A DNA stretch of 64,000 bases from Chengkuizengella sediminis. Its GTDB lineage: Bacteria > Bacillota > Bacilli > Paenibacillales > KCTC-33759. Below are positions 45,645 to 54,092 of this stretch, piece after piece. Location: contig NZ_SIJC01000001.1 in assembly GCF_010078385.1 (NCBI RefSeq), forward strand, positions 744,001 through 808,000, in the 5' to 3' direction. The notes beneath the pieces were generated by a model, which searched no databases, had not been told where the DNA came from, and worked only from the letters and a program-made list of their open reading frames with translations. The translations under genes and the position numbers were made by a program. Each line of letters begins with the position of its first letter. Within the stretch, counting starts at the first letter, position 1.

Positions 45645-45809
45645 GTTCTCACCCTTCACCGAAAAATGATTCTCATCTACGAACATATGTGATTCACCTT
45701 TAATTATATAATAAAGCTCATCTTCTGTATGAGGTTTTTGGGTATACACTTTACCATCATTCAACTCATATGTTCCGACAATCAAAGAGGATACTTTTAT
45801 AAAATCGTG
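45645..45809 (-). pseudogene. Cupin-domain remnant in frame with the NUDIX gene
   Basis: About 54 residues upstream of the NUDIX start read SSLIVGTYELNDGKVYTQKP and then HTEDELYYIIKGESHMFVDE, the first half of a cupin_2 barrel with its metal H-x(n)-E region. It has no start codon with a ribosome site and the second cupin motif is missing. It looks like the stump of a cupin gene whose 3' end was deleted, joining the NUDIX gene in frame. A functional fusion cannot be ruled out. Confidence 0.55.
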
Positions 45810-45913
45810 TTATATTGCTTAGTAGATACTTTAGGTTAAACATGGATTCCATTTTATTCATCCCCCTAAATGTTAAATAAGACCACAGAATAGATGCTTA
45901 TTTTTTTCTTATT

Positions 45914-46381
45914 CTATTCAATACATTGTATATCGTTGTCATTGCACCATTCTAACGCTATTTGCTTAAAACCTTCAGCTCTGTATGTATACCACTCATC
46001 ATGAATTTCTAGATCATATAGTTTATCTTTAAATCTTCTGAAGGCACCTTTGCCTTGTATTGAATTAAATAACTCACTTTTTTTCTTTTGGTCATTCAAG
46101 TTATCAATAAATTGCTCCATCATATTATACTCACTGATTTCAAATTTTGTTGGGATTTCTAAGTAATCTTCAAAGTTTTCTAATACATCTATAGCGATTT
46201 GTATATCTTTTTGTTGCCACTCAGGGAGATGGTCAAACGACTCTTCGTCCTCAGCAATTCTCATATCATCACCAGATACTGAAACTACTTCGTAAGTTTT
46301 CAGATTCAAATATGTACTTGTTCCTTCAAATTGCGTCTCCATCACATCAATAATTTCATTAAGTTTCACTTGTTTTTTCAT
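45914..46381 (-). CDS. UPF0158-family protein
   Basis: This 155-residue protein has VKLNEIIDVMETQFEGTSTYLN at the start (split by a short loop), LPEWQQKDIQIAIDVLENFE, the central KGAFRRFKDKL and EWYTYRAEGFKQIALEWC. These are the UPF0158 signatures. Its function is unknown. The ATG at 46381 has AGGAGA nine bases upstream. The longer frame runs into the terminator of the gene before it and is wrong. Confidence 0.85.
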   Translation of the reverse strand: MKKQVKLNEIIDVMETQFEGTSTYLNLKTYEVVSVSGDDMRIAEDEESFDHLPEWQQKDIQIAIDVLENFEDYLEIPTKFEISEYNMMEQFIDNLNDQKKKSELFNSIQGKGAFRRFKDKLYDLEIHDEWYTYRAEGFKQIALEWCNDNDIQCIE

Positions 46382-46400
46382 ATATGTTGCCATCTCCTGT

Positions 46401-46440
46401 TTAAAATAAAAAGAGCTGTATCTTAGCTCTTTTATTTTAA
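46401..46440. terminator. Terminator after the alpha/beta hydrolase gene
   Basis: TTAAAATAAAAGAGCT and AGCTCTTTTTATTTTAA form a near-perfect 40-base palindrome with T-rich flanks, 44 bases after the hydrolase stop and 20 bases before the UPF0158 start. Confidence 0.85.
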
Positions 46441-46483
46441 TTCTATTTGAACAACAATTAATTCTCAAGCAACATAATAGAAA

Positions 46484-47392
46484 TTAGATAATCAAAGCTT
46501 CCTTGTCGACTAAAAAATCAATTATTTTTTTATTAATTAATTCTGGTTGTTCTCCATTTATACTATGACCGGCATCTTTAATAATTTTTAAATTCAATCC
46601 AAGTTCTGCATATGCTTGTTTTATATCTGGTTTATAAACAAGTTTGTCGTAATCACCAATTAAAAATAAGGCATTATCTTTGAACTGTGAAAATGTTTGG
46701 ATGTCATGTGATGCAATATTACGAACTAAGGGAATACTGTGTTTGAAAATATAATAGAAATGTTTGAATACCTCATCATTTTCATCATCCAATACAATAT
46801 TTGGACCACTTAGCTTCTTAAATAATTTTACAGCATTTTTTTTATTCGGATTTAATATTTCTGGCATGAACACTTTGATCGTTCTAAGAGTATATAAGGA
46901 TTTTTTAAATCCGTTTACTTTGATAGGAAGATGTCCTGCCATTCCTACCAATTTATTTACTCGATCAGGATAATGAATCGCATAATTCAACATTAAAATT
47001 ACTCCGAAGGAAACTCCTATCATATGAGCGTTTTTAATATTAAGAGTATTCATGATTTCATTAATCCATTTTGCTTCATCGAAACTTTTAAAAAACAACT
47101 CATTTGGTTCGCTTTTCCCTGCCGCTCCCAAGGTGTCTACTGCAACTACATAAAAATGTTTTGTAAATTCTTGAATATTATGAACCCACATCAGTGATGA
47201 ATTATCACCAGTACCATGAAACAATACTAAGGCAGGTTTGGTTATATCACCGGCTTCAATGATATGTGTTCTCCCATAGGTTGTTGCAATATCATGTTCT
47301 TCAACTTCCACATCCCACATCTTCAATAATATATCATAGGATTCATATAACAGCTTTTTGCCTTCCTCGCTTTTAAATACTTTTTTTGGCAT
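46484..47392 (-). CDS. Alpha/beta hydrolase
   Basis: This 302-residue alpha/beta-hydrolase-fold protein has the oxyanion-hole LVLFHGTGDNS, the nucleophile elbow MIGVSFGVILML, an acid in LIGDYDKLVY, and the histidine in IKDAGHSINGEQPE. It has no signal peptide. It belongs to the broad esterase/lipase group and its substrate is unknown. It has its own promoter region and terminator. Confidence 0.92.
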   Translation of the reverse strand: MPKKVFKSEEGKKLLYESYDILLKMWDVEVEEHDIATTYGRTHIIEAGDITKPALVLFHGTGDNSSLMWVHNIQEFTKHFYVVAVDTLGAAGKSEPNELFFKSFDEAKWINEIMNTLNIKNAHMIGVSFGVILMLNYAIHYPDRVNKLVGMAGHLPIKVNGFKKSLYTLRTIKVFMPEILNPNKKNAVKLFKKLSGPNIVLDDENDEVFKHFYYIFKHSIPLVRNIASHDIQTFSQFKDNALFLIGDYDKLVYKPDIKQAYAELGLNLKIIKDAGHSINGEQPELINKKIIDFLVDKEALII

Positions 47393-47748
47393 TATAAAAC
47401 CTCCTATATTGACAAGATTTATGTGCTGAACAATAAGACATATAGATTAGCTTTTTCTTGAAACCGTTTTCCATAAAGGATATTTTTTTCGAACTGTTTA
47501 TGTTCTTAAATGGGTTAGAAAATCTTAGATCTTGACTTACAATGAGGGGATTTGAGAAATATAAGTATTAAAAAATACTATGTTATTATGAATTATTCTA
47601 TTTAATTTTTTTGAAAAAGTATATACATTTTAAGGAATTAAGTGAACCCAAATGCACAGCTTTAACAATTCGTTCATCAACTGATCACGAAATGTTCATT
47701 TTCCCCAAATTCAATTATAAATGATAATCACAATGGGGTGAAAAACAA
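47393..47748. other. Intergenic region, nothing coding seen
   Basis: AT-rich spacer between the alpha/beta hydrolase gene and the terminator of the truncated membrane-protein gene. It contains AAATGATAATCACAAT (about 47718), faintly like a Fur site, but it faces no gene in a usable position. Confidence 0.4.
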
Positions 47749-47787
47749 AAAATAACTGCTCTTAAATTAAGCAGTTATTAAAAAAAT
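47749..47787 (-). terminator. Terminator of the truncated membrane-protein gene
   Basis: On the minus strand AATAACTGCTT pairs with AGAGCAGTTATT around an AT loop, followed by a T-run. It lies 25 bases after the remnant gene's stop at 47811. Confidence 0.8.
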
Positions 47788-47810
47788 GATCATATCTCAT
47801 TCCAATCCGT

Positions 47811-48023
47811 CTAACTATTTGATTCATTTTTAAGTTCATTTTTTACAGTGATTTCTCTTATTTTGATCGTGTTTTTATGAATTTCATTCAATAGGTACAG
47901 ACCTCTAAATAAAATGGCAAAAACTATTGCACCACCAATAAATATTCCTACGTACCCAAGTGCAAATAATACATACATCAAAATAACACTAAGAATAATT
48001 AATAATAATAATGTTTTTCTATA
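47811..48023 (-). pseudogene. C-terminal remnant of a small membrane protein
   Basis: An open minus-strand frame encodes RKTLLLLIILSVILMYVLFA then LGYVGIFIGGAIVFAILF and a charged tail ending KNELKNESNS. These are two membrane helices and a cytoplasmic tail. The frame runs out exactly where the cysNC fragment begins, and no start or ribosome site is visible. The intact terminator behind it shows this was once a real gene, cut by the rearrangement. Confidence 0.65.
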
Positions 48024-48509
48024 TAAACCCGATCCATTGGATGGATTAATATTAGTCGATCATTTAACAAATATGATATCAATGTGTGGGATAATTGATC
48101 ATACACTTCGTAGATCTATAAACGGTTTATGGCAAGAGACTGATATTACGAGAGAGATTCGTGCGCAACAAAAAGGACAGAAAGCGTTAACGTTATGGTT
48201 CACTGGTCTTTCAGGTTCAGGAAAATACAACACTTGCGAATGAAGTCGAAAACCGTTTAGTATCCATGAGATACCACACGATGTTACTTGATGACGATAA
48301 TGTACGGCATGGGTTGAATAAAAACTTGGGTATTAAAGAAAGTAACCGTGTGGAAAATATTCGTCGTATTGATGAAGTTTCAAAGCTTAAGAATAATGCA
48401 GGAATTATTACATTGATAGCGCTTATTTCACCTTATGATAGTGACCGTAAAAATGCTAGAGAAATTATTGGTGAGGAATACATTGAAATCTTTGTTAATC
48501 TCCTTATCG
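48024..48509 (+). pseudogene. cysNC fragment (sulfate adenylyltransferase/APS kinase), frameshifted
   Basis: The translated DNA reads PLDGLILVDHLTNMISMCG and GLWQETDITREIRAQQKGQ, then the APS kinase P-loop LWFTGLSGSGK. One extra A near 48227 breaks the P-loop serine. In the next frame the kinase continues with TMLLDDDNVRHGLNKNLGIK, SNRVENIRRIDEVSKL and REIIGEEYIEIFVN. Both ends of the gene are missing. It joins the tail of CysN's barrel domain to most of CysC, as in bifunctional CysNC proteins. It is clearly non-functional. Confidence 0.85.
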
Positions 48510-48760
48510 CAATTTCCCTTGGGAAAATAAGACATCTTGAATTAGGAAGCAGCGGTCATACAGATAATGAAAATCGAATATCTGAATTTGAATTCAATTG
48601 TACAAAGTGTGGATACGTTGCCTATGCCGACTACAATGCTTCTCTTAATATTAAAGAGAAGAGCTTTCGTCAGCTAGTCAAACGTAGGAGTGATGATTGA
48701 TAAAGTGCTACTTATAAGCCCACTGCTTTAGCTCTGGGTAGTTGACCAATATATGAAGGC
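48510..48760 (+). mobile_element. IS200/IS605-type tnpB 3' remnant with right-end hairpin
   Basis: Directly fused to the cysNC fragment is the zinc-ribbon C-terminus of TnpB: GHTDNENRISEFEFNCTKCG followed by YVAYADYNASLNIKEKS. The second cysteine pair is intact and the first is lost. After the stop (48698-48700) comes AGCCCACTGCTTTAGCTCT then GGGTAGTTGAC (about 48717-48745). This hairpin is of the type found at right ends of IS605-family elements, which also forms the 3' part of the omega-RNA. Everything upstream of the last ~55 codons is missing. Confidence 0.75.
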
Positions 48761-48890
48761 TTAATTTCAAATGACCTTGATAATCTTAAGTTTATTTTAA
48801 AAGTAATTTCTGACTGTTGAAAGGAATATCATATGATGAATTAACATTAATATTTCCACTTAACTTAAACCTATATGAGGAGTGATTCAC

Positions 48891-49613
48891 GTGATCATTC
48901 ATTTATATGCCCTATGCTGGAACGAAGAAAAAATGCTACCATATTTTTTCAAGCATTATAACAACATAGTTGACCAGTATTATATTTATGACAATGATTC
49001 AACAGATAATTCATTATCAATTCTACGTTCGCATCCCAAAGTAATTGTGGACAGATTTAAAATACAAGGTGATTCTATGATACTGTCAGCAAACAATCTA
49101 TACAACCATTTTTGGAAACAAAGCAAAGCCGACTGGGTTATCACCTGTAACATAGATGAACATGTATATAATCCTAATCTTAGAGGTTATCTACAAGACT
49201 GTACTTTCAGTGGGATCACAGTTATTGAATCCGAAGGTTATGACATGGTTTCAGATTCATTCCCCAATAGTGACAAACCTTTGTATGAAAGTATAAAGTT
49301 TGGTGTTAGAACTCAAGTTTATGATAAAACTATGATTTTTAATCCGAATGAGATTAAAAATATAAACTTTTCTGTTGGTAGGCATGAGGCTAATCCTGTA
49401 GGAAATGTTAAAAAAACAATCAAAAAAGAAGTCAAGCTTTTACATTATAAATTTTTAGGTTTTGATTATTTTAACAGCCGATTGTCAGAATTAAAAACAG
49501 GGCTTCGAAAAACCGATATAGCTAAGCAATGGGGAGATCATTATTTATGGGATGAAAGAAAAAAACTCCAAGTATTTGAAAATGTTAAAAAAAGAGCTGT
49601 TAAAGTTTTATAG
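48891..49613 (+). CDS. Glycosyltransferase family 2-like
   Basis: This 240-residue protein begins MIIHLYALCWNEEKMLPYFF and has YIYDNDSTDNSLSIL and ADWVITCNIDEHVYNP, the nucleotide-sugar and metal-binding stretches of the Glyco_tranf_2_4 (GT2/GT92-like) group. It has no membrane helices. The start is GTG at 48891, eight bases after GAGGAG. It is first in a three-gene cluster with an aminotransferase and an ATP-grasp/SDR fusion, which suggests synthesis of a decorated surface glycan. Confidence 0.85.
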   Translation: MIIHLYALCWNEEKMLPYFFKHYNNIVDQYYIYDNDSTDNSLSILRSHPKVIVDRFKIQGDSMILSANNLYNHFWKQSKADWVITCNIDEHVYNPNLRGYLQDCTFSGITVIESEGYDMVSDSFPNSDKPLYESIKFGVRTQVYDKTMIFNPNEIKNINFSVGRHEANPVGNVKKTIKKEVKLLHYKFLGFDYFNSRLSELKTGLRKTDIAKQWGDHYLWDERKKLQVFENVKKRAVKVL

Positions 49614-49684
49614 TTGACACCTCAACTAGGGCATCTGTTTGAGCCGAGTTATCAAAATAATGGTTAAGTTAAAGGAGATCAACT

Positions 49685-50836
49685 GTGATTAATAAATTTA
49701 ATGAACCAATTATGATTACTAGATCATTATTACCAAGTTTAGATAATTTTAATAATCAGTTGAAAGAAATATGGGAAAGTAAATGGGTTACAAATAATGG
49801 TCCTAAAAATAAAGAATTGATAGAAGCATTAAAAGATTATTTAACTGTAGATGATTTATCATTGTTTAGCAATGGAACACTTGGTCTTTTGTTAGGTATT
49901 AAATCTTTGGAGTTATCTGGAGAAGTGATTACAACACCTTTTACATTTCCAGCCACAGTTGCAGCACTTGAATGGAATGGATTAACTCCTGTTTTTTGCG
50001 ATATTGACCATGTAACTTTAAATATAGATGCCAATAAGATTGAATCTCTAATCACTGAGCGAACCAGTGCAATTCTAGGTGTGCACGTTTTTGGTAACCC
50101 TTGTGAAGTAGATAAAATTCAAAAAGTTGCTGATAATTATCATTTAAAAGTGATTTATGACGGTGCTCATGCTTTTGGAGTAAAGCTTAATGGCAATTCA
50201 ATAGGGAAGTTTGGGGATATGACGATATTCAGCTTTCACGCCACCAAATTATTTAACACTATTGAAGGAGGTGCAGTTACATTTAAAGATAAAACTTTAA
50301 GTAAAAAACTCCAGTTAATTAAAAATTTTGGAATTAGCGGCCCAGAAACAGTAGAATTACCTGGTATAAACGCTAAACTAAATGAAATTCAAGCGGCAGT
50401 TGGATTAGAAGTACTTAAATTAGTGCCAGAGGAGCGAAAAAAACGTCATCATATAAAACAACTATATGAAACAAATTTAAAGTCAATTCCTGGGATTAGA
50501 ATATTAACAAAACATAAAAAACAGGAAAGTAGCTATCAGTTTTTTGTTATTGAGATAGATAAGAGAGAATTTGGCATGAATCGTAATCAATTACATGAAA
50601 TGTTGAAAGATTACAATGTTTTCACTCGAAAGTATTTTTATCCATTATGCAGTAATTTCTCATGGTATCAAGATCTTCCATCAGCTCAGCAAAAAAATCT
50701 ACCTATAGCTCATGAAAAAGTTGAAAAAGTCTTATCTTTGCCGTTTTATGGGGGGGTAACGAATCAGGAAGTGAAACAAATTTGTGATATCATCGAGTTT
50801 ATTCAAACAAGCGCCAGTAATACATCATCTGAATGA
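49685..50836 (+). CDS. DegT/DnrJ/EryC1/StrS-type sugar aminotransferase
   Basis: This 383-residue PLP enzyme has LSLFSNGTLGLLLGIKSL near the N-terminus, VIYDGAHAFGVKLNG, and FSFHATKLFNTIEGGAV with the PLP lysine. The later GINAKLNEIQAAVGLEVL is typical of the SMAT family acting on nucleotide-linked keto sugars. The start is GTG after AAAGGAG. It lies 71 bases after the glycosyltransferase and 50 before the ATP-grasp/SDR gene. Confidence 0.93.
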   Translation: MINKFNEPIMITRSLLPSLDNFNNQLKEIWESKWVTNNGPKNKELIEALKDYLTVDDLSLFSNGTLGLLLGIKSLELSGEVITTPFTFPATVAALEWNGLTPVFCDIDHVTLNIDANKIESLITERTSAILGVHVFGNPCEVDKIQKVADNYHLKVIYDGAHAFGVKLNGNSIGKFGDMTIFSFHATKLFNTIEGGAVTFKDKTLSKKLQLIKNFGISGPETVELPGINAKLNEIQAAVGLEVLKLVPEERKKRHHIKQLYETNLKSIPGIRILTKHKKQESSYQFFVIEIDKREFGMNRNQLHEMLKDYNVFTRKYFYPLCSNFSWYQDLPSAQQKNLPIAHEKVEKVLSLPFYGGVTNQEVKQICDIIEFIQTSASNTSSE

Positions 50837-50887
50837 ATTATTATCGAACCATGAATAGGTTATTAACTTAAATTGAAATGGGGTAAT

Positions 50888-52888
50888 ATGTTGAGAAATG
50901 GTATGTATTGTATTGCTATCATGTGTGTAGGAAGTGGTGTTGGGCAATCAGTCATTACTTCCTGCAACTTATCAAAACTGTCTATTAAAACAATTGGATT
51001 AGGGATAAATCCTTTTGCTTTTGGTGGTTATGAATGTGATGAAATGGATTACGTCCCTACTATATATTCAAACGATTATATTCATGAGTTAATCAATAAA
51101 TGTAAAAAATATGCTGTTGATATCATCATTCCAGGCTTAGATGATGATGCTTTAATCTTATCTCAAAATATAGAAAAATTAACTGAAGAAGGAATAAAAG
51201 TAATAGTGTCAAGAAAAGAGTTAATTGAATTGACAAGAGATAAGGTCAAAATGTGTGAGCGACTAACTCCTATCGCTGATATTTTTGTGAAAAGTTATAA
51301 TCTATTCGATATAGATTCATGGATTGATCAAGTTAAATTCCCATTGATTGCTAAACCGCGAGGTGGCTCTGGTTCAAATGGGATTGAGATATTATTGAAT
51401 ACAGAAGACTTAAATAGACTGTCTGATCATCATATCATTCAGGAATTAGCAATTCCAAAACAAGGCGATCCATTTCGTGAAACATATTTAAATCAAATTT
51501 CCAAACGAATTAATTCTCAACATTCCGAAATCTCTATTCAGGTAGTTACAAATAAAGAAGGAAAAATGATAGGTAAAATGGCATCATATAATAAATTAAA
51601 AAATGGTGTGCCAATCGAAATACTTCCTTACGATGATGACTATATATGGTCTGAAATAAATAAGTTACTCCCAACTCTTCGAGATTTAGGGCATAGGGGA
51701 CCTTTAAATATTCAAGCAAGATTGACTGACCATGGTCTAAAAATATTCGAAATGAATCCACGATTTTCTGGAAATTCAGGTCTAAGGGCTATGTTGGGGT
51801 TTAATGAGGTCGAAAGTTGTATTAAAGATTGGTTGGAAATTCAATCACCCATTGATTCACTAAAATTAAATTATAGTAAATTTGGGGTTAGGCAAACGAC
51901 AGATAAAGCAATTTCATTAGAAAACAATCTAAAAATTAAGCAATTATCAAAACAGATACATGAACAATCACTTAATCTAAAGAAGAGTATTTTAATAACA
52001 GGAGCAAATGGCTTTCTAGCACAAGCCTTAATTAAACGATTATCATCTGAAAACTATAATATTTTAGCATTTAGTAGAAAAAAGGATAAAATTAAATCAT
52101 TTTATAGAGAGAATGACAATGTTTCTTGTTATGATAATAATGATCTTCTTAATGGAAACTTACAATTAGGGCAGATAGATTATTTGATTCATTGTGGTTT
52201 TGCGCGCCCACACTTTACAAATGAGCAAATTGCAAACAGTTTATATTTCACTAATAAACTTATTAGATCAGCAATTGAACATCAAATTCCTGCTGTTATC
52301 AACATCTCTTCACAAAGTGTGTATGGAACAAAACAGTTGCCAAAATGGTCAGAAAATACATCTGTAATACCTGAGACTGTATACGCTCAAGCCAAGTATG
52401 CAACTGAGTTAATGGTGAAAAACGTACATTTAATCAATAAACATACATTCGGGACTTCATTAAGATTATCAGCATTATCTGGCGGTTTAAAAGGATTAGT
52501 ACCTGTTGAGATGATTACAAAGCTTATTAATCAAGTGCTCAATAATGAAACAGTAGAAATATTGGGTGGAGAGCAGAAAATTGAGAGATTAGATGTAAGG
52601 GATGCAGCTGATGCAATAACCGCCTTGATAAAAACAGACTCTAGAAATTGGAAATCTGTTTATAACTTAGGAACGGGTCATTCACACTCAATATTAGAAA
52701 TTGTAAATATGGTAGCGAATGTAGCTGAATCAAAATATGGCTTAAAGGTTGATTTTAAAATAAACCCCGAAAGTAGAAAATCATCTTTTGGTATGGACTC
52801 ATCCCAATTTTTCGAGCTAACTGGGTGGAAACCTCAATATTCTTTAGAGGACATCATTGAGTCATTATTTGAACACCTTAAACCTTGA
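50888..52888 (+). CDS. ATP-grasp ligase fused to NAD-dependent epimerase/dehydratase
   Basis: This ~666-residue two-domain protein is unusual. Residues about 1-345 form a PylC/CarB-like ATP-grasp: IIPGLDDDALILSQN, FPLIAKPRGGSGSNGIEIL for ATP, and the metal motif IFEMNPRFSGNSG. Residues about 355-666 are an extended SDR with ILITGANGFLAQALIKRL, a serine in NISSQSVYG and the YAQAK catalytic pair. The ligase should join a carboxylate to an amine, and the SDR should modify a nucleotide sugar. The start is uncertain (ATG 50888, TTG 50891 or ATG 50903). Confidence 0.85.
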   Translation: MLRNGMYCIAIMCVGSGVGQSVITSCNLSKLSIKTIGLGINPFAFGGYECDEMDYVPTIYSNDYIHELINKCKKYAVDIIIPGLDDDALILSQNIEKLTEEGIKVIVSRKELIELTRDKVKMCERLTPIADIFVKSYNLFDIDSWIDQVKFPLIAKPRGGSGSNGIEILLNTEDLNRLSDHHIIQELAIPKQGDPFRETYLNQISKRINSQHSEISIQVVTNKEGKMIGKMASYNKLKNGVPIEILPYDDDYIWSEINKLLPTLRDLGHRGPLNIQARLTDHGLKIFEMNPRFSGNSGLRAMLGFNEVESCIKDWLEIQSPIDSLKLNYSKFGVRQTTDKAISLENNLKIKQLSKQIHEQSLNLKKSILITGANGFLAQALIKRLSSENYNILAFSRKKDKIKSFYRENDNVSCYDNNDLLNGNLQLGQIDYLIHCGFARPHFTNEQIANSLYFTNKLIRSAIEHQIPAVINISSQSVYGTKQLPKWSENTSVIPETVYAQAKYATELMVKNVHLINKHTFGTSLRLSALSGGLKGLVPVEMITKLINQVLNNETVEILGGEQKIERLDVRDAADAITALIKTDSRNWKSVYNLGTGHSHSILEIVNMVANVAESKYGLKVDFKINPESRKSSFGMDSSQFFELTGWKPQYSLEDIIESLFEHLKP

Positions 52889-53155
52889 TATAGATCACCG
52901 AATCTATCCTTATCCTAAAGTGGGTATGCGATGGGTCCAAGAATACGGACCTGAATTAGACGAAAAAGTACGATGTCATTGGAAGACAAGCAACGATTCT
53001 TGGAGATTGGATGAAACGTATGTGAAAGTATAAGGGGAATGGATGTATTTATATCGTGCAGTTGACTCAGAAAGAAAAACGATTGATTTTAATTTAAGTG
53101 AATCCAGAGATAAACAAGCAGCCAAACTTTTTCAAAAAAGCTTTGGCTCCTTCTC
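52889..53155 (+). pseudogene. IS6-family transposase remnant
   Basis: The frame reads HRIYPYPKVGMRWVQEYGPE, then WKTSNDSWRLDETYVKV, a stop, and GEWMYLYRAVDSERKTIDFN and SESRDKQAAK. This is the DDE core of an IS6/IS240-type transposase, with the first catalytic aspartate in RLDETY and the second in AVDSE. A TAA at 53031-53033 interrupts it and both ends are missing. It starts immediately after the ATP-grasp/SDR stop, marking the right edge of that cluster. Confidence 0.85.
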
Positions 53156-53295
53156 TAAAGTGTACCCTATAGAGTAGACACTTAAAAAAAGTCTACCTGT
53201 AGTGTACATTTTTGTATAATTAAGAAAAATTGGAATAGGAAAGATTGGGCTATTTATAAACTTTATTGAGTATGGACCTACACTCACAAATTAAG

Positions 53296-53754
53296 CTATT
53301 CTATTAAATCTATATTCCAATTCTTCTCTTGTATTTTAAAATCTAATTCTCTATATTTTTTAGAAACGTTATCTATTTCTTTTTGAATTTCACGGACATC
53401 AATTGTTCTTTGATATCTAATCTCTGATCTACTATATCGATCTTGTATTATTGCTGAATGTTCGAACATTCCATCCAATACTTTTTTTCTTTGCATAAAA
53501 CCATCTCGTTTAGCTAATACGTCAGCAATACTTTGTGAGGAATCAAATTTTGATAAAGAATTTGTTTTATTGGTCTTTTTTACTAGACTAGTAAATTCAT
53601 TAATTGAACATTGTATTTCTGCAAATAGTTCCTTTGGATCTTATACAGTCTCTTCATCTTCTTGAACTTTAACCACTCTATCTAGTCGTTGTCTTAATTC
53701 AGATATCTTTCTTTGTAAATCTGCTCTTAATATTAATGCTTCTGCAAGTTTCAT
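53296..53754 (-). pseudogene. DIP1984-family protein interrupted by one stop codon
   Basis: From an ATG at 53754 with AGGAGGG upstream, the frame reads KLAEALILRADLQRKISELR and continues to VQEDEETV, where TAA (53641-53643) stops it. The same frame then continues DPKELFAEIQCSINEFTSLV, then SQSIADVLAKRDG, MQRKKVLDGMFEHSA and ends at 53296. Together they make a full ~152-residue DIP1984 (septicolysin-like) coiled-coil protein. A single base change (for example GAA to TAA) explains the break. A sequencing error is possible. Confidence 0.8.
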
Positions 53755-54011
53755 GTTCACCCTCCTACTTAGTGGGTTTCTAGACCACTTATACTTTCTA
53801 TAGTTGAAAAAATTTCTTTTAAAGATTTATAAACTATCTAAAGTAAAATTATGGTTAAATTGATGATATCCATTTTTTATGTAAGAAAGATGAAAATCTA
53901 TTTTAAAATCACCAATTTATCGAGATTCTATTTGTTGTTCTGTTAAGAATTGATCAGTAGAATCACCATTTACATCAAGTTTACTGTCTTAAAAAGGATA
54001 GACAGGAGTCC

Positions 54012-54040
54012 ACACAAAAAATTGGATTTTTCATAAAATA
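54012..54040 (+). promoter_or_regulatory. Sigma-K-like mother-cell sporulation promoter
   Basis: ACAC (54012-54015) and CATAAAATA (54032-54040) are separated by 16 bp. This fits the sigma-K pattern AC-N16-CATAnnnTA. It lies 53 bases before the cysteine-rich repeat protein and supports late mother-cell expression. The rest of the 338-base gap (53755-54092) shows nothing else. Confidence 0.6.
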
Positions 54041-54092
54041 GAAGGATAGAAAAATATTCGCCCTGAAACTCAAAAAAAGAGGTGAAAAAAAC

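Noticed and set aside
47710..47735. Fur-box-like ATGATAATCACAAT
   Set aside because: It matches only part of the consensus and lies downstream of genes on both sides rather than in a promoter.
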